DNA from: DATBDN01 sp963715995
GTDB taxonomy: Bacteria > Actinomycetota > Thermoleophilia > Solirubrobacterales > Thermoleophilaceae
NCBI GenBank assembly: GCA_963715995.1
Contig: OY970283.1
Coordinates: 1,488,001-1,552,000, forward strand
Length of the DNA: 64,000 bases
Direction of reading: 5' to 3'
The notes under the pieces are model-generated. The model had not been told where the DNA came from. It ran no database searches and worked only from the letters and a program-made list of their open reading frames with translations. Positions 54,527-61,484 of the stretch are shown one piece after another; position 1 is the stretch's first letter, and every line of letters starts with the position of its first letter. A program made the translations under genes and the position numbers.

Positions 54527-54789
54527 GCCTGGTGGTGGCGATGGCGCGCACGCGCGCGAGCAGCCGCCTTGGCGCGCCGCGCCGCGCGACTGGTCGTGGC
54601 CGACGTTGTCGTCGTGCCGCTGTCTGCGGACGTGTCGGTGGACGACGTGTCGGTGGAGCCGGGGTAGGAGCCCGGGTAGCTGCCCGGGTCGCCGCCCGCT
54701 CCGTCGCACGCCAATGCCGTGCCGCCGCCCGCGAGGGCGAGCAGCGCTGTTGCGGCGAACACCGTCGCCGGTCGCTTCAGGTACTGCAT
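54523..54789 (-). CDS. Small secreted Ser/Thr-rich protein
   Basis: This is an 88-residue protein with a clear signal peptide (KRPATVFAATALLALAGGGTALA), a short repetitive segment (GSYPGSYPGSTDTSSTDTS) and a basic Ala/Arg tail ending in RHRHHQA. I recognise no domain. ATG at 54789 has an AGGAGG ribosome site and the codon usage fits the neighbours, supporting a real gene. The gene lies 37 bp downstream of the secreted glycosidase-like gene on the same strand, so they may be co-transcribed. The basic tail could bind cell wall or nucleic acid. Confidence 0.7.
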   Translation of the reverse strand: MQYLKRPATVFAATALLALAGGGTALACDGAGGDPGSYPGSYPGSTDTSSTDTSADSGTTTTSATTSRAARRAKAAARARARHRHHQA

Positions 54790-54826
54790 TTGGGACCTCC
54801 TTGTTGGGTTGTCGTTGTCGGGGAAG

Positions 54827-56065
54827 TCATCGCGGCCGCCGCAGGGTGAGCACGACCTTGCGTGCCGAGCCGCCCGTGTCGCGCACGGTCAGCGCCAGCG
54901 TGCGGCGCAGTGCGGACCGGGCGCGCGCGGCGAGCCGCTTGGAGATGCGAACGGTCAGCGTCTTCGTCCTGCCCGCGTAGCGCCTGGTGCCGATGCGCGC
55001 GGTCTGCGTGCGGTGCGCGCGGCGCTTCAGGGTGGCGAGCGCGAGCCGCGCCGAGCCGCTGCAGCGGCTCGACCCGCAGCGCATGCGCAGCACGAGCGTG
55101 CGCTTCTTCGTCGACGCCCAGCGCGCGCTCCAGCTGGAGCGGCCGCTCTTGGTCGACGCAGCCGACCGCAGCGACGCCAGCCCGGCGAGCAGGCTCGTGT
55201 AGCTCGGCCGCAGCGAGCCGTCTGGGCGCACCAGCCCGGCATCGAAGAAGTCGTTCACTGCGGCACGCCACTGGTAGATGTACATGCGCGTGATCCGCGG
55301 CCGCGTCGCGGCGATCGAGAACGCGTTCGTCACGGCCGCGGCGGCGCGCGCCTCGTCGTAGCTCAGGAGCTCGTGGCCGTGCCCGTCGCGGCGCACCACG
55401 ATGCCGCCGGTCTCCTCGATCCAGACGCTGCCCGGCATCTGGGCGAGCGCGTTGTCGGTGCCGGACGTGGTGCCGTAGGTCACGTCGGTGTAGTTGTGGA
55501 GGCCCCACAGCGCGGGGCTGGCGCTGGTCGCCGCTCTGAAGCGCCGCAGCCAGTTGACGTAGGAGCCGGAGTCGATCACGTCGGCGGCGACGATCGTGCA
55601 GCCGGGGCACGCCGCTCGCAGCTGGTCGTAGTAGCCCGCGACCGCCACCGGAGCGTCGGCCGTCGGCTGGCTCGCATGGTTGGCCTCGTTCCATGTGGTG
55701 TAGGTGCGCACCGACGGGAAGCGCGCGATGAAGGCGCGCACGGCCGCGCCGTACTGGGCCCGCGACGGTGCCGTGCAGGTCCGCGCCGGGCACTTCTGGT
55801 GGAGCAGGTGCTCGAAGGCGACGTGGGGGGTCATGCCGGCGGCCTGGACGGCGTCGAGCCACGCCTGAACCGCGGCGGGCTCACTCGTCGCCGCATCCCA
55901 CGGGACGATCAGGCGAGCGTCCTTCAACCCGAGGACGCGCAGGTGCGGATCGGAGAACGAGCTCGGGCTCTGGTCGGAGATGCCCACCTGGAGCGCGGCG
56001 GCCGGGACCGCGGATGCCGCGAGTGCCGCGACGGTGAAGAGCAAGGTGGGGAGTCCCATTCGCAT
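54827..56065 (-). CDS. Secreted glycoside hydrolase-like protein (clan GH-A fold)
   Basis: This is a roughly 412-residue exported protein. After a signal peptide (LPTLLFTVAALAASAVPAAA) comes a TIM-barrel region with TWNEANHA, whose Asn-Glu pair fits the acid/base of clan GH-A enzymes, and SVWIEETGG, whose Glu fits the nucleophile. The last 100 residues form a basic Arg/Lys-rich beta domain (TLKRRAHRTQTARIGTRRY), perhaps wall-binding. ATG at 56065 was preferred over an in-frame GTG at 56080. The substrate is unknown; proteins of this look are common in Solirubrobacter relatives as hypothetical exported proteins. Confidence 0.72.
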   Translation of the reverse strand: MRMGLPTLLFTVAALAASAVPAAALQVGISDQSPSSFSDPHLRVLGLKDARLIVPWDAATSEPAAVQAWLDAVQAAGMTPHVAFEHLLHQKCPARTCTAPSRAQYGAAVRAFIARFPSVRTYTTWNEANHASQPTADAPVAVAGYYDQLRAACPGCTIVAADVIDSGSYVNWLRRFRAATSASPALWGLHNYTDVTYGTTSGTDNALAQMPGSVWIEETGGIVVRRDGHGHELLSYDEARAAAAVTNAFSIAATRPRITRMYIYQWRAAVNDFFDAGLVRPDGSLRPSYTSLLAGLASLRSAASTKSGRSSWSARWASTKKRTLVLRMRCGSSRCSGSARLALATLKRRAHRTQTARIGTRRYAGRTKTLTVRISKRLAARARSALRRTLALTVRDTGGSARKVVLTLRRPR

Positions 56066-56188
56066 CGTCACCGGGTACAACGGCGCCGGCCGCGTGGCGT
56101 TAGGCGGTATCCGCCGTCTCAGCCGATCCCCAGCCGCGTCTTACAGCTCGCTTACGCGCACGTCGCATCGTGATGCAAGGCCGCACGG

Positions 56189-57616
56189 ATGCTCCAAGCT
56201 CACCCGACCTACCGCCTGCTCACGGACGAGCGCCTCGCGCGGCTCGCTGCGGATCGCGACGACCATGCGTTCTCGGCCCTGTACAAGCGCCACGAGGCCG
56301 CGCTGCTCGGCTACTGCCGATCGATCACCCGCGACGGCGAAGACGCGCGCGACGCGCTTCAGAGCGCGATGGCTTCGGCGTACGTCGCGGTGCCTCATCG
56401 CCATCGCGATGCGCCGGTGCGCGCGTGGCTGTTCCGGATCGCGCACAACGAGTCTGTGGACGTGCTTCGGCGGCGGCGACCCGATCTGCCGCTGATGGAA
56501 AGCGACTTGTCATCTGTCGCGTCAGCCGCTGACCAGACCAGCAGCCGAGTGGCGGTGCGCGAGGTGCTCGCGGAGGTGGCTCGGCTGCCGGTGCGCCAGC
56601 GCGGCGCGTTCGTGCTGCGTGAGCTCCAGGGGCTCGAGTACGGAGAGATCGCCGTTGCGCTGGCGGTGTCCGAGGCGAACGCGCGCCAGCTCGTGTTCGC
56701 CGCTCGCTCGGGGCTTGTCGACTCGCGCGCCGGCCGTGCGCTTCCGTGTGAGCTCGTGCGCGACGCGATCGAGGCGGGTGACAGGCGCGTGCAGCGCCGC
56801 CGCCCGTTGCGCGCGCATCTGCGGAGCTGCGAAGACTGCCGTGCCTACGCACACGGCTCGCGCGTCGGCGCAAGGCACGCCCTCGCCGCGCTGCCTGGTG
56901 GCTGGATCGCGGGCTGGTCGTCGCTGTTCGGCTCGGGCGGCGGTGCCGCGAGTGGTGCCGGCGAACTGCTCGCGCCCGCGAAGGGGGCGGCGATCGTCGC
57001 CGTCGCAGCAGCGGTCGCAGGCGTCACGGCCGGCCACGATCCGGCGCGGATGCTGGCAGCCCGCGCGAGCGTTGCTCCTGCCGCCGTGGTACGGCACGCG
57101 CGAGCGAGCCGTCCCAAGGCGGTGGCCCGCACGGCGCTGCCGGGCGCCGTGGCCGCGCGCAGCGTGAATCGCACGGCGGTCCTGCAAAGCGCCGCGCAGC
57201 CCGTCAAGCGGACCGCGGCGGTGGTCCGGCGCCGTGCTGCGCCGCGGGGCGAGCGGCGATCCACGGAGCGCACGCGCGCCGCGCCGCGTGCCGAGGGGCG
57301 GCCAACCGAGCGCAGGCGGGCGCAGCAGCCGCAGCCGCAGCCGCAGGTTCAGAGCTACGCGCAGCACGAGCCGCAGGGCCGGCAGGGCGGGACGGACCAG
57401 CAGAACCAGCAGAACCAGCAGAACCAGCAGTACCAGCAGGCCGGCTCCAACGCAGACCCCGCGCCCGCCGCGGCCGGTCGTGGCTGGTCAGGCTCCCGTG
57501 ATTCGCTCGCGGGCAATGGCGACCATCCGGTCGCAGCGCGCGCCGATGGCGGCAACGGCGGCGGCCAGGTCCGCTCGCTCGATGGCCGCGGCCAGTTCGG
57601 CGTCGGCGGCCCGTAG
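56189..57616 (+). CDS. ECF sigma factor fused to zinc-finger anti-sigma and membrane segment
   Basis: This is a 475-residue protein. Residues 1-190 form an ECF sigma factor: region 2 (FSALYKRHEAALLGYCRSITRDGEDARDALQ, RAWLFRIAHNESVDVLRRRR) and region 4 (RLPVRQRGAFVLRELQGLEYGEIAVALAVSEANARQLVFAAR). About residue 210 HLRSCEDC matches the HxxxCxxC zinc motif of ZAS anti-sigma factors, and a hydrophobic segment (AAIVAVAAAVAGVTAG) follows. The rest is low-complexity: basic Arg-rich, then Gln/Asn repeats (QQNQQNQQNQQYQQ), then Gly-rich. So sigma and anti-sigma are one chain anchored in the membrane. The last 129 bp overlap the convergent flavin reductase gene. Confidence 0.85.
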   Translation: MLQAHPTYRLLTDERLARLAADRDDHAFSALYKRHEAALLGYCRSITRDGEDARDALQSAMASAYVAVPHRHRDAPVRAWLFRIAHNESVDVLRRRRPDLPLMESDLSSVASAADQTSSRVAVREVLAEVARLPVRQRGAFVLRELQGLEYGEIAVALAVSEANARQLVFAARSGLVDSRAGRALPCELVRDAIEAGDRRVQRRRPLRAHLRSCEDCRAYAHGSRVGARHALAALPGGWIAGWSSLFGSGGGAASGAGELLAPAKGAAIVAVAAAVAGVTAGHDPARMLAARASVAPAAVVRHARASRPKAVARTALPGAVAARSVNRTAVLQSAAQPVKRTAAVVRRRAAPRGERRSTERTRAAPRAEGRPTERRRAQQPQPQPQVQSYAQHEPQGRQGGTDQQNQQNQQNQQYQQAGSNADPAPAAAGRGWSGSRDSLAGNGDHPVAARADGGNGGGQVRSLDGRGQFGVGGP

Positions 57617-58132
57617 CTCGTCGTCGAGCGCGCCCGGCTGGCCGCGGGTCAGCTCGAGCGAGCCGAACTCGCCGCGGAAGTAGGCGAGCGGTTCGCCGCC
57701 GCGCGTCGCGGCGGCCGACTCGACCTCGGCGAGGAAGACGTAGTGGGTGCCGCCGGTCGTCTCCTCGGCCACGCGGCACTCGAGCGTTGCGAGTGCCTCC
57801 TCGAACAGCGGCTCGCCCCACGTGCCCGCGCGGACCGGGACGCCGGCGAACTTGTCGCCTCCCTTCTGGGCGAAGCGCTCGGCCAGGTCGACCTGGTGGG
57901 TGCCGAGGATGTTCACGCCGAAATGGCGCGAGGCGGCGACCGCGCGCCCGGTCTCGGATTGCTGGTTCATGCAGATCAGGAGCATCGGCGGCTCCAGCGA
58001 CAGCGAGCTGACTGCGCTGGCGGTCGTGCCGTAGGGGCGTCCGTCGTGGAGCGCGGTGATCACGGTCACGCCGCTGGCGAAGTGACCCATCACCTCGCGG
58101 AACTCGTCGGGCGAGAGGCTGCGGGCTTCCAT
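57488..58132 (-). CDS. Flavin reductase-like domain protein
   Basis: This is a 214-residue protein with a flavin reductase-like FMN-binding split barrel: EVMGHFASGVTVITALHDGRPYGTTASAVSSLSLEPPMLLICMNQQSETG and HFGVNILGTHQ. Such proteins supply reduced flavin to monooxygenases. After residue ~160 an extra helical, Ala/Glu-rich tail follows, encoded opposite the ECF gene end. ATG at 58132 abuts the pdxH stop. If the tail is dispensable, the 129-bp convergent overlap may reflect a moved stop in one of the two genes. Confidence 0.88.
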   Translation of the reverse strand: MEARSLSPDEFREVMGHFASGVTVITALHDGRPYGTTASAVSSLSLEPPMLLICMNQQSETGRAVAASRHFGVNILGTHQVDLAERFAQKGGDKFAGVPVRAGTWGEPLFEEALATLECRVAEETTGGTHYVFLAEVESAAATRGGEPLAYFRGEFGSLELTRGQPGALDDELRAADAELAAAIERADLAAAVAAIGARCDRMVAIARERITGA

Positions 58133-58768
58133 CTACGGGCTGAGCCGCTCCGGCACCCACGCCCCACCGGCGAGGCGAAAGCGGATGCGGTCGTGGAGGC
58201 GGCTCGGGCGGCCCTGCCAGAACTCGATCGCGTCCGGGTCGAGCGTGTAGCCGCTCCAGTACGGCGGGCGCGGGATCTCCTGGCCCTCGAAGCGCCGCTC
58301 GCAGTCGGCGATCGCCTGGTCGAGCGCGGCGCGGCTCGGGATGACGCTGCTCTGATGCGAGGCCCAGGCGCCGATCTGGCTTCCGCGCGAGCGGCGGGCG
58401 AAGTACGCGTCGGAGAGCTCGCTCGGCAGCGGTGTCACGACGCCCGTCACGCGCAGCTGTCGGTGCAGCTCGAGCCACGCGAACGTGAGCGCGGCGTTCG
58501 GATTCGCGGTGAGGGCGCGGCCCTTGGCGGAGTCGGAGTTGGTGAAGAACCAGAAGCCGCGCTCGTCCAGGCCGCGCAGCAGGACGTAGCGCGACTCGGG
58601 GCGCCCGTCCGTCCCGACGGTCGACAGCGTCATCGCGTTCGGCTCGATGCAGTGGGCCGCGATGGCATCGTCCACCCACTTGCGCGCCTGCTCGACCGGA
58701 TCGGGATCGAGGTCGGCCACGTCGATGCCACGCGTTTCGTAGTCACTGCGCAGGCCTGCCAGGTCCAT
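58133..58768 (-). CDS. pdxH: Pyridoxine/pyridoxamine 5'-phosphate oxidase
   Basis: This FMN enzyme oxidises PNP or PMP to pyridoxal phosphate. The 211-residue protein has AMTLSTVGTDGRPESRYVLLRGLDERGFWFFTNSDSAKGRAL, WLELHRQLRVTGVV, YFARRSRGSQIGAWASHQS and the C-terminal RIRFRLAGGAWVPERLSP, all diagnostic. ATG at 58768 gives the natural length. It abuts the flavin reductase gene without a gap, so they share a transcript. A role for that reductase in supplying FMNH2 to PdxH is not expected. Confidence 0.95.
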   Translation of the reverse strand: MDLAGLRSDYETRGIDVADLDPDPVEQARKWVDDAIAAHCIEPNAMTLSTVGTDGRPESRYVLLRGLDERGFWFFTNSDSAKGRALTANPNAALTFAWLELHRQLRVTGVVTPLPSELSDAYFARRSRGSQIGAWASHQSSVIPSRAALDQAIADCERRFEGQEIPRPPYWSGYTLDPDAIEFWQGRPSRLHDRIRFRLAGGAWVPERLSP

Positions 58769-58794
58769 GGCTGAAGGTCTAGCGGCTCGCGCGG

Positions 58795-60438
58795 TCAGGC
58801 CACGCTCACGGGCACCGAATTCGACGTGCCGAGCGCGTTCTCGTCGTCGGCGCCCGTGTGGGCCACCACGGCGTACTCGCCCGCGTCGGGGAAGCCGAGC
58901 GTGCGCTCGAAGCTGCCGTCCTCGCCGGTGTTCACGCGCACGTTGCGCACGGTCGCGTAGCTGCCGTCGGGCTGCTGGAGCGCCATGGCGATGGTGACCT
59001 TGGGCTTCGCGGGGCTCGTGGTGCCCGTGAAGGTGATGACGCCACCGGGGCTCGTCTGCGGCGCTTCGGCGGTGAGGGTGATCTGCGGCGGGACGAACGC
59101 GTAGAAGCCGGCGGAGACGACGGCGGAGTGGCTGTCGTCGCCGCGGTAGAGCGCTCGCAGCGGCGTCCCGGAGCCGACTTGCACGAGCACGCTCCAGGAG
59201 CCATCGGCGGCGGTGATCGCGCTCGCGAACGTGGCGGCAGCGGAGCTCGTGCTGCGCTGCTGCACCTCAATGGCTGCGCCGGCGATCGGCCCCTCGGCGT
59301 TCGAGAGCACACCCGCGACCGCGATCGCGCCCGGCGCCGCGGCGCCCGCCTGGGCCGTCAGCGAGCTCACGTCGCCGATCCGGCCGGCCACCGTCTGGCG
59401 CAGGCGCGGCAGCTGCCGGTACATCGCGCTGCCGGGGCAGGCGGTCGCATCCGCGTCGCGGTGCCCGGAGACGCGGTTCAGGCGCACCCGCGTGCCGGCG
59501 CGATAGCGGCTGTAGTACTGGCCGCTCTCGCTCACCTCGACGGTCACCGTCCCCGGCAGCTCGATCGAGTGCAGCGCGAGCTTCCATGCGAGCAGGTCCG
59601 CCAGCGCGTCGAAGGTGCGGCGGGTGGGCGGGGAGTAGCTGAAGGTCCCGATCAGGGCGACGCCGCTCGAGACCAGGTTGTAGCCACCGGCCTGAGCTCC
59701 GACGACCGCCTCGTCTACTCCGCCGGCGCGGGCCTCGAAGACCTGGCCGTAGCGGTCGACGGCGAAGTTGTAGCCGATGTCGTTCCAGCCGTTGCCGTAC
59801 TTGTGGAACAGGCAGATCGAGCGCACGATTGCCGCTGACTGGGAGGCGCGGTAGCCGTTCGCGCTGACCGTGTGGTGCACGAAGGCCAGCTCGACCTGGC
59901 CGAGCCCGGCGGGGTAGCGCGGCCGGCAGGCGGCGGTTGCCCAGCTCGAGCGCGCGATGATCGACGGCTGGCCCGGGCCGGCCGGCAGGTCGGTCCTGAC
60001 GTAGCGGGTTGCGGCTGTCGTGGCCGGCGCGCTCCCGCCGTCGACCAGGATGGCGCGCACGCCATGCAGCGAGCGCGGCGCGCGCAGCTCGAACGCGCGC
60101 GAAGGACCTACCCAGACCGGGTCGCTGACCGTGCCGGGGCCGTGGGAGTGCGCCGGCAGCTCGTGCCAGTCGCTCCAGCGTCCGTCTCTGTCGAGGGCCC
60201 GGACGGCGATGCCGTGCTCGCGTGCCTCGACGCCGAGCAGCTCGAACCGCCGTGGCGTGGCCACGACGCCCGAATGCCAGCCGTCGCGCGCCGCGCTGCC
60301 GCGCGGCAGCCGCAGGTCGAAGACCGCTTCGCCCCGGTCACCCGCGAACACGGTGCGCGGGCCGAGTAGTGAGCCGCCGAGCAGCAGCCCGGAGGCAGCA
60401 GCGGCGCGGCCGAGCAGGCCACGGCGTGTCAGGTCCAT
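58795..60438 (-). CDS. Tat-exported N-acetylmuramoyl-L-alanine amidase (PGRP family)
   Basis: This is a roughly 547-residue cell-wall hydrolase. The N-terminus MDLTRRGLLGRAAAASGLLLGG is a twin-arginine signal. A beta-rich domain precedes the PGRP/amidase_2 domain (SSWATAACRP, LAFVHHTVSANGY, GWNDIGYNFAVDRYGQVFEARAGG, GHRDADATACPGSAMY) with the zinc His residues. Two Ig-like beta domains follow (GAIAVAGVLSNAEGPIAGA, ITLTAEAPQTSPGGVITFTG). ATG 60438 or 60444 may start it. It resembles PGRP-domain amidases of actinobacteria exported through Tat. Confidence 0.9.
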   Translation of the reverse strand: MDLTRRGLLGRAAAASGLLLGGSLLGPRTVFAGDRGEAVFDLRLPRGSAARDGWHSGVVATPRRFELLGVEAREHGIAVRALDRDGRWSDWHELPAHSHGPGTVSDPVWVGPSRAFELRAPRSLHGVRAILVDGGSAPATTAATRYVRTDLPAGPGQPSIIARSSWATAACRPRYPAGLGQVELAFVHHTVSANGYRASQSAAIVRSICLFHKYGNGWNDIGYNFAVDRYGQVFEARAGGVDEAVVGAQAGGYNLVSSGVALIGTFSYSPPTRRTFDALADLLAWKLALHSIELPGTVTVEVSESGQYYSRYRAGTRVRLNRVSGHRDADATACPGSAMYRQLPRLRQTVAGRIGDVSSLTAQAGAAAPGAIAVAGVLSNAEGPIAGAAIEVQQRSTSSAAATFASAITAADGSWSVLVQVGSGTPLRALYRGDDSHSAVVSAGFYAFVPPQITLTAEAPQTSPGGVITFTGTTSPAKPKVTIAMALQQPDGSYATVRNVRVNTGEDGSFERTLGFPDAGEYAVVAHTGADDENALGTSNSVPVSVA

Positions 60439-60490
60439 CGCCATCCAGCTTCGCAACACGGCTGCGCCGGCTGAGAAGCGGTGCTGCCGC

Positions 60491-61444
60491 CTAGCGGACC
60501 TGGAGGACCACCTTGCCGGTGGCGCCGCGGCCGTCGATCAGCTTCAAGGCCTCGGCGGCGTCCTCGAGCGGGAAGGTCGCGCCGACGGGCGGGTCGACGG
60601 CCCCCGCCTGGATCAGCCGCTCGATCTCGGCGCCGATCTGGCGCGTGACGTCAGGCTTCGGCATCACGTAGGCGCCCCAGCCGGCGCCGACCACCTCGGT
60701 GTTGCGAAGCAGCAGCCGGTTGACCTTGACCTCGGGGATCGAGCCACCGGTGAAGCCAACGACCACGAGGCCCTCCTCGTTCAGCGAGCGCAGGCTGTCG
60801 GTGAAGCGGTCGCCGCCGACGGGGTCGAGCACCACGTCGGCGCCGCCGAGCTCCTTGACGGCCTCCTTCCAGTCGGCGTCGGAGCGGACGACCTCGTCGG
60901 CGCCGGCCTTGCGCGCCATCGTCTCCTTCTCGTCGCTCGACACGACGGCGATCGTGCGGGCGCCGAGGCCCTTGGCCACCTGGAGCGACGCGGTGCCCAC
61001 GCCGCCGGCGGCGCCGTGCACCAGCACGGTCTCGCCCTCCGCCAGCCGGCCGCGCATCTTCAGCGCGAAGTAGGCGGTGTGGTAGTTGAGGACCAGCGCC
61101 GCGCCCTGCGCGAAGTCCCATGCGTCGGGGATCGGAAAGACCATGTACTCGGGTGCCACCGCCACCTCCGCGAACGCGCCGAGGAAGCTGAACGCCGCGA
61201 CGCGCTGACCGGTCTCGCGCACCACGCCGCCGACCTCGCTGCCGGGCACGAACGGGAGGTCGGGCTTGAACTGGTACTCGCCGCGGGTCTGGAGCAGCTC
61301 CGGGAACGACACGCCGGCGGCGTGCACGTCCACCAGCACGCCGCTGCCGGGCGTGAGCATGTGCGAGGCCTCGGGCTCCGGGATGTCGACCAGCTCGAGT
61401 GCCTCGTCCGGTCCGTTCAGGTTGGTGATCTGCATCGCGCGCAT
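60491..61444 (-). CDS. NADPH:quinone oxidoreductase family (zinc-independent MDR)
   Basis: This is a 317-residue medium-chain reductase with a GroES-like N-terminus (GSGVLVDVHAAGVSFPELLQTRGEYQ), PGSEVGGVV, and the NADPH motif VLVHGAAGGVGTASLQVAKGLGARTIAVVSS. Zinc-binding Cys residues are absent, as in quinone oxidoreductases (QorA-like). It would reduce quinones or enones. ATG at 61444 (or 61435) is the start. It is divergent from the acetoacetyl-CoA synthetase with only 40 bp between starts, so the two promoters overlap. Confidence 0.9.
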   Translation of the reverse strand: MRAMQITNLNGPDEALELVDIPEPEASHMLTPGSGVLVDVHAAGVSFPELLQTRGEYQFKPDLPFVPGSEVGGVVRETGQRVAAFSFLGAFAEVAVAPEYMVFPIPDAWDFAQGAALVLNYHTAYFALKMRGRLAEGETVLVHGAAGGVGTASLQVAKGLGARTIAVVSSDEKETMARKAGADEVVRSDADWKEAVKELGGADVVLDPVGGDRFTDSLRSLNEEGLVVVGFTGGSIPEVKVNRLLLRNTEVVGAGWGAYVMPKPDVTRQIGAEIERLIQAGAVDPPVGATFPLEDAAEALKLIDGRGATGKVVLQVR

Positions 61445-61484
61445 GAAGCGCGCAAGCCTAGGCGCCGCCCGCGAGAATGGGTGC

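Noticed and set aside
57398..57440. CAGAAC tandem codons as a microsatellite or prion-like switch
   Set aside because: The repeat (QQN units) is real but short and within a low-complexity tail; no evidence of phase variation can be seen in one sequence.
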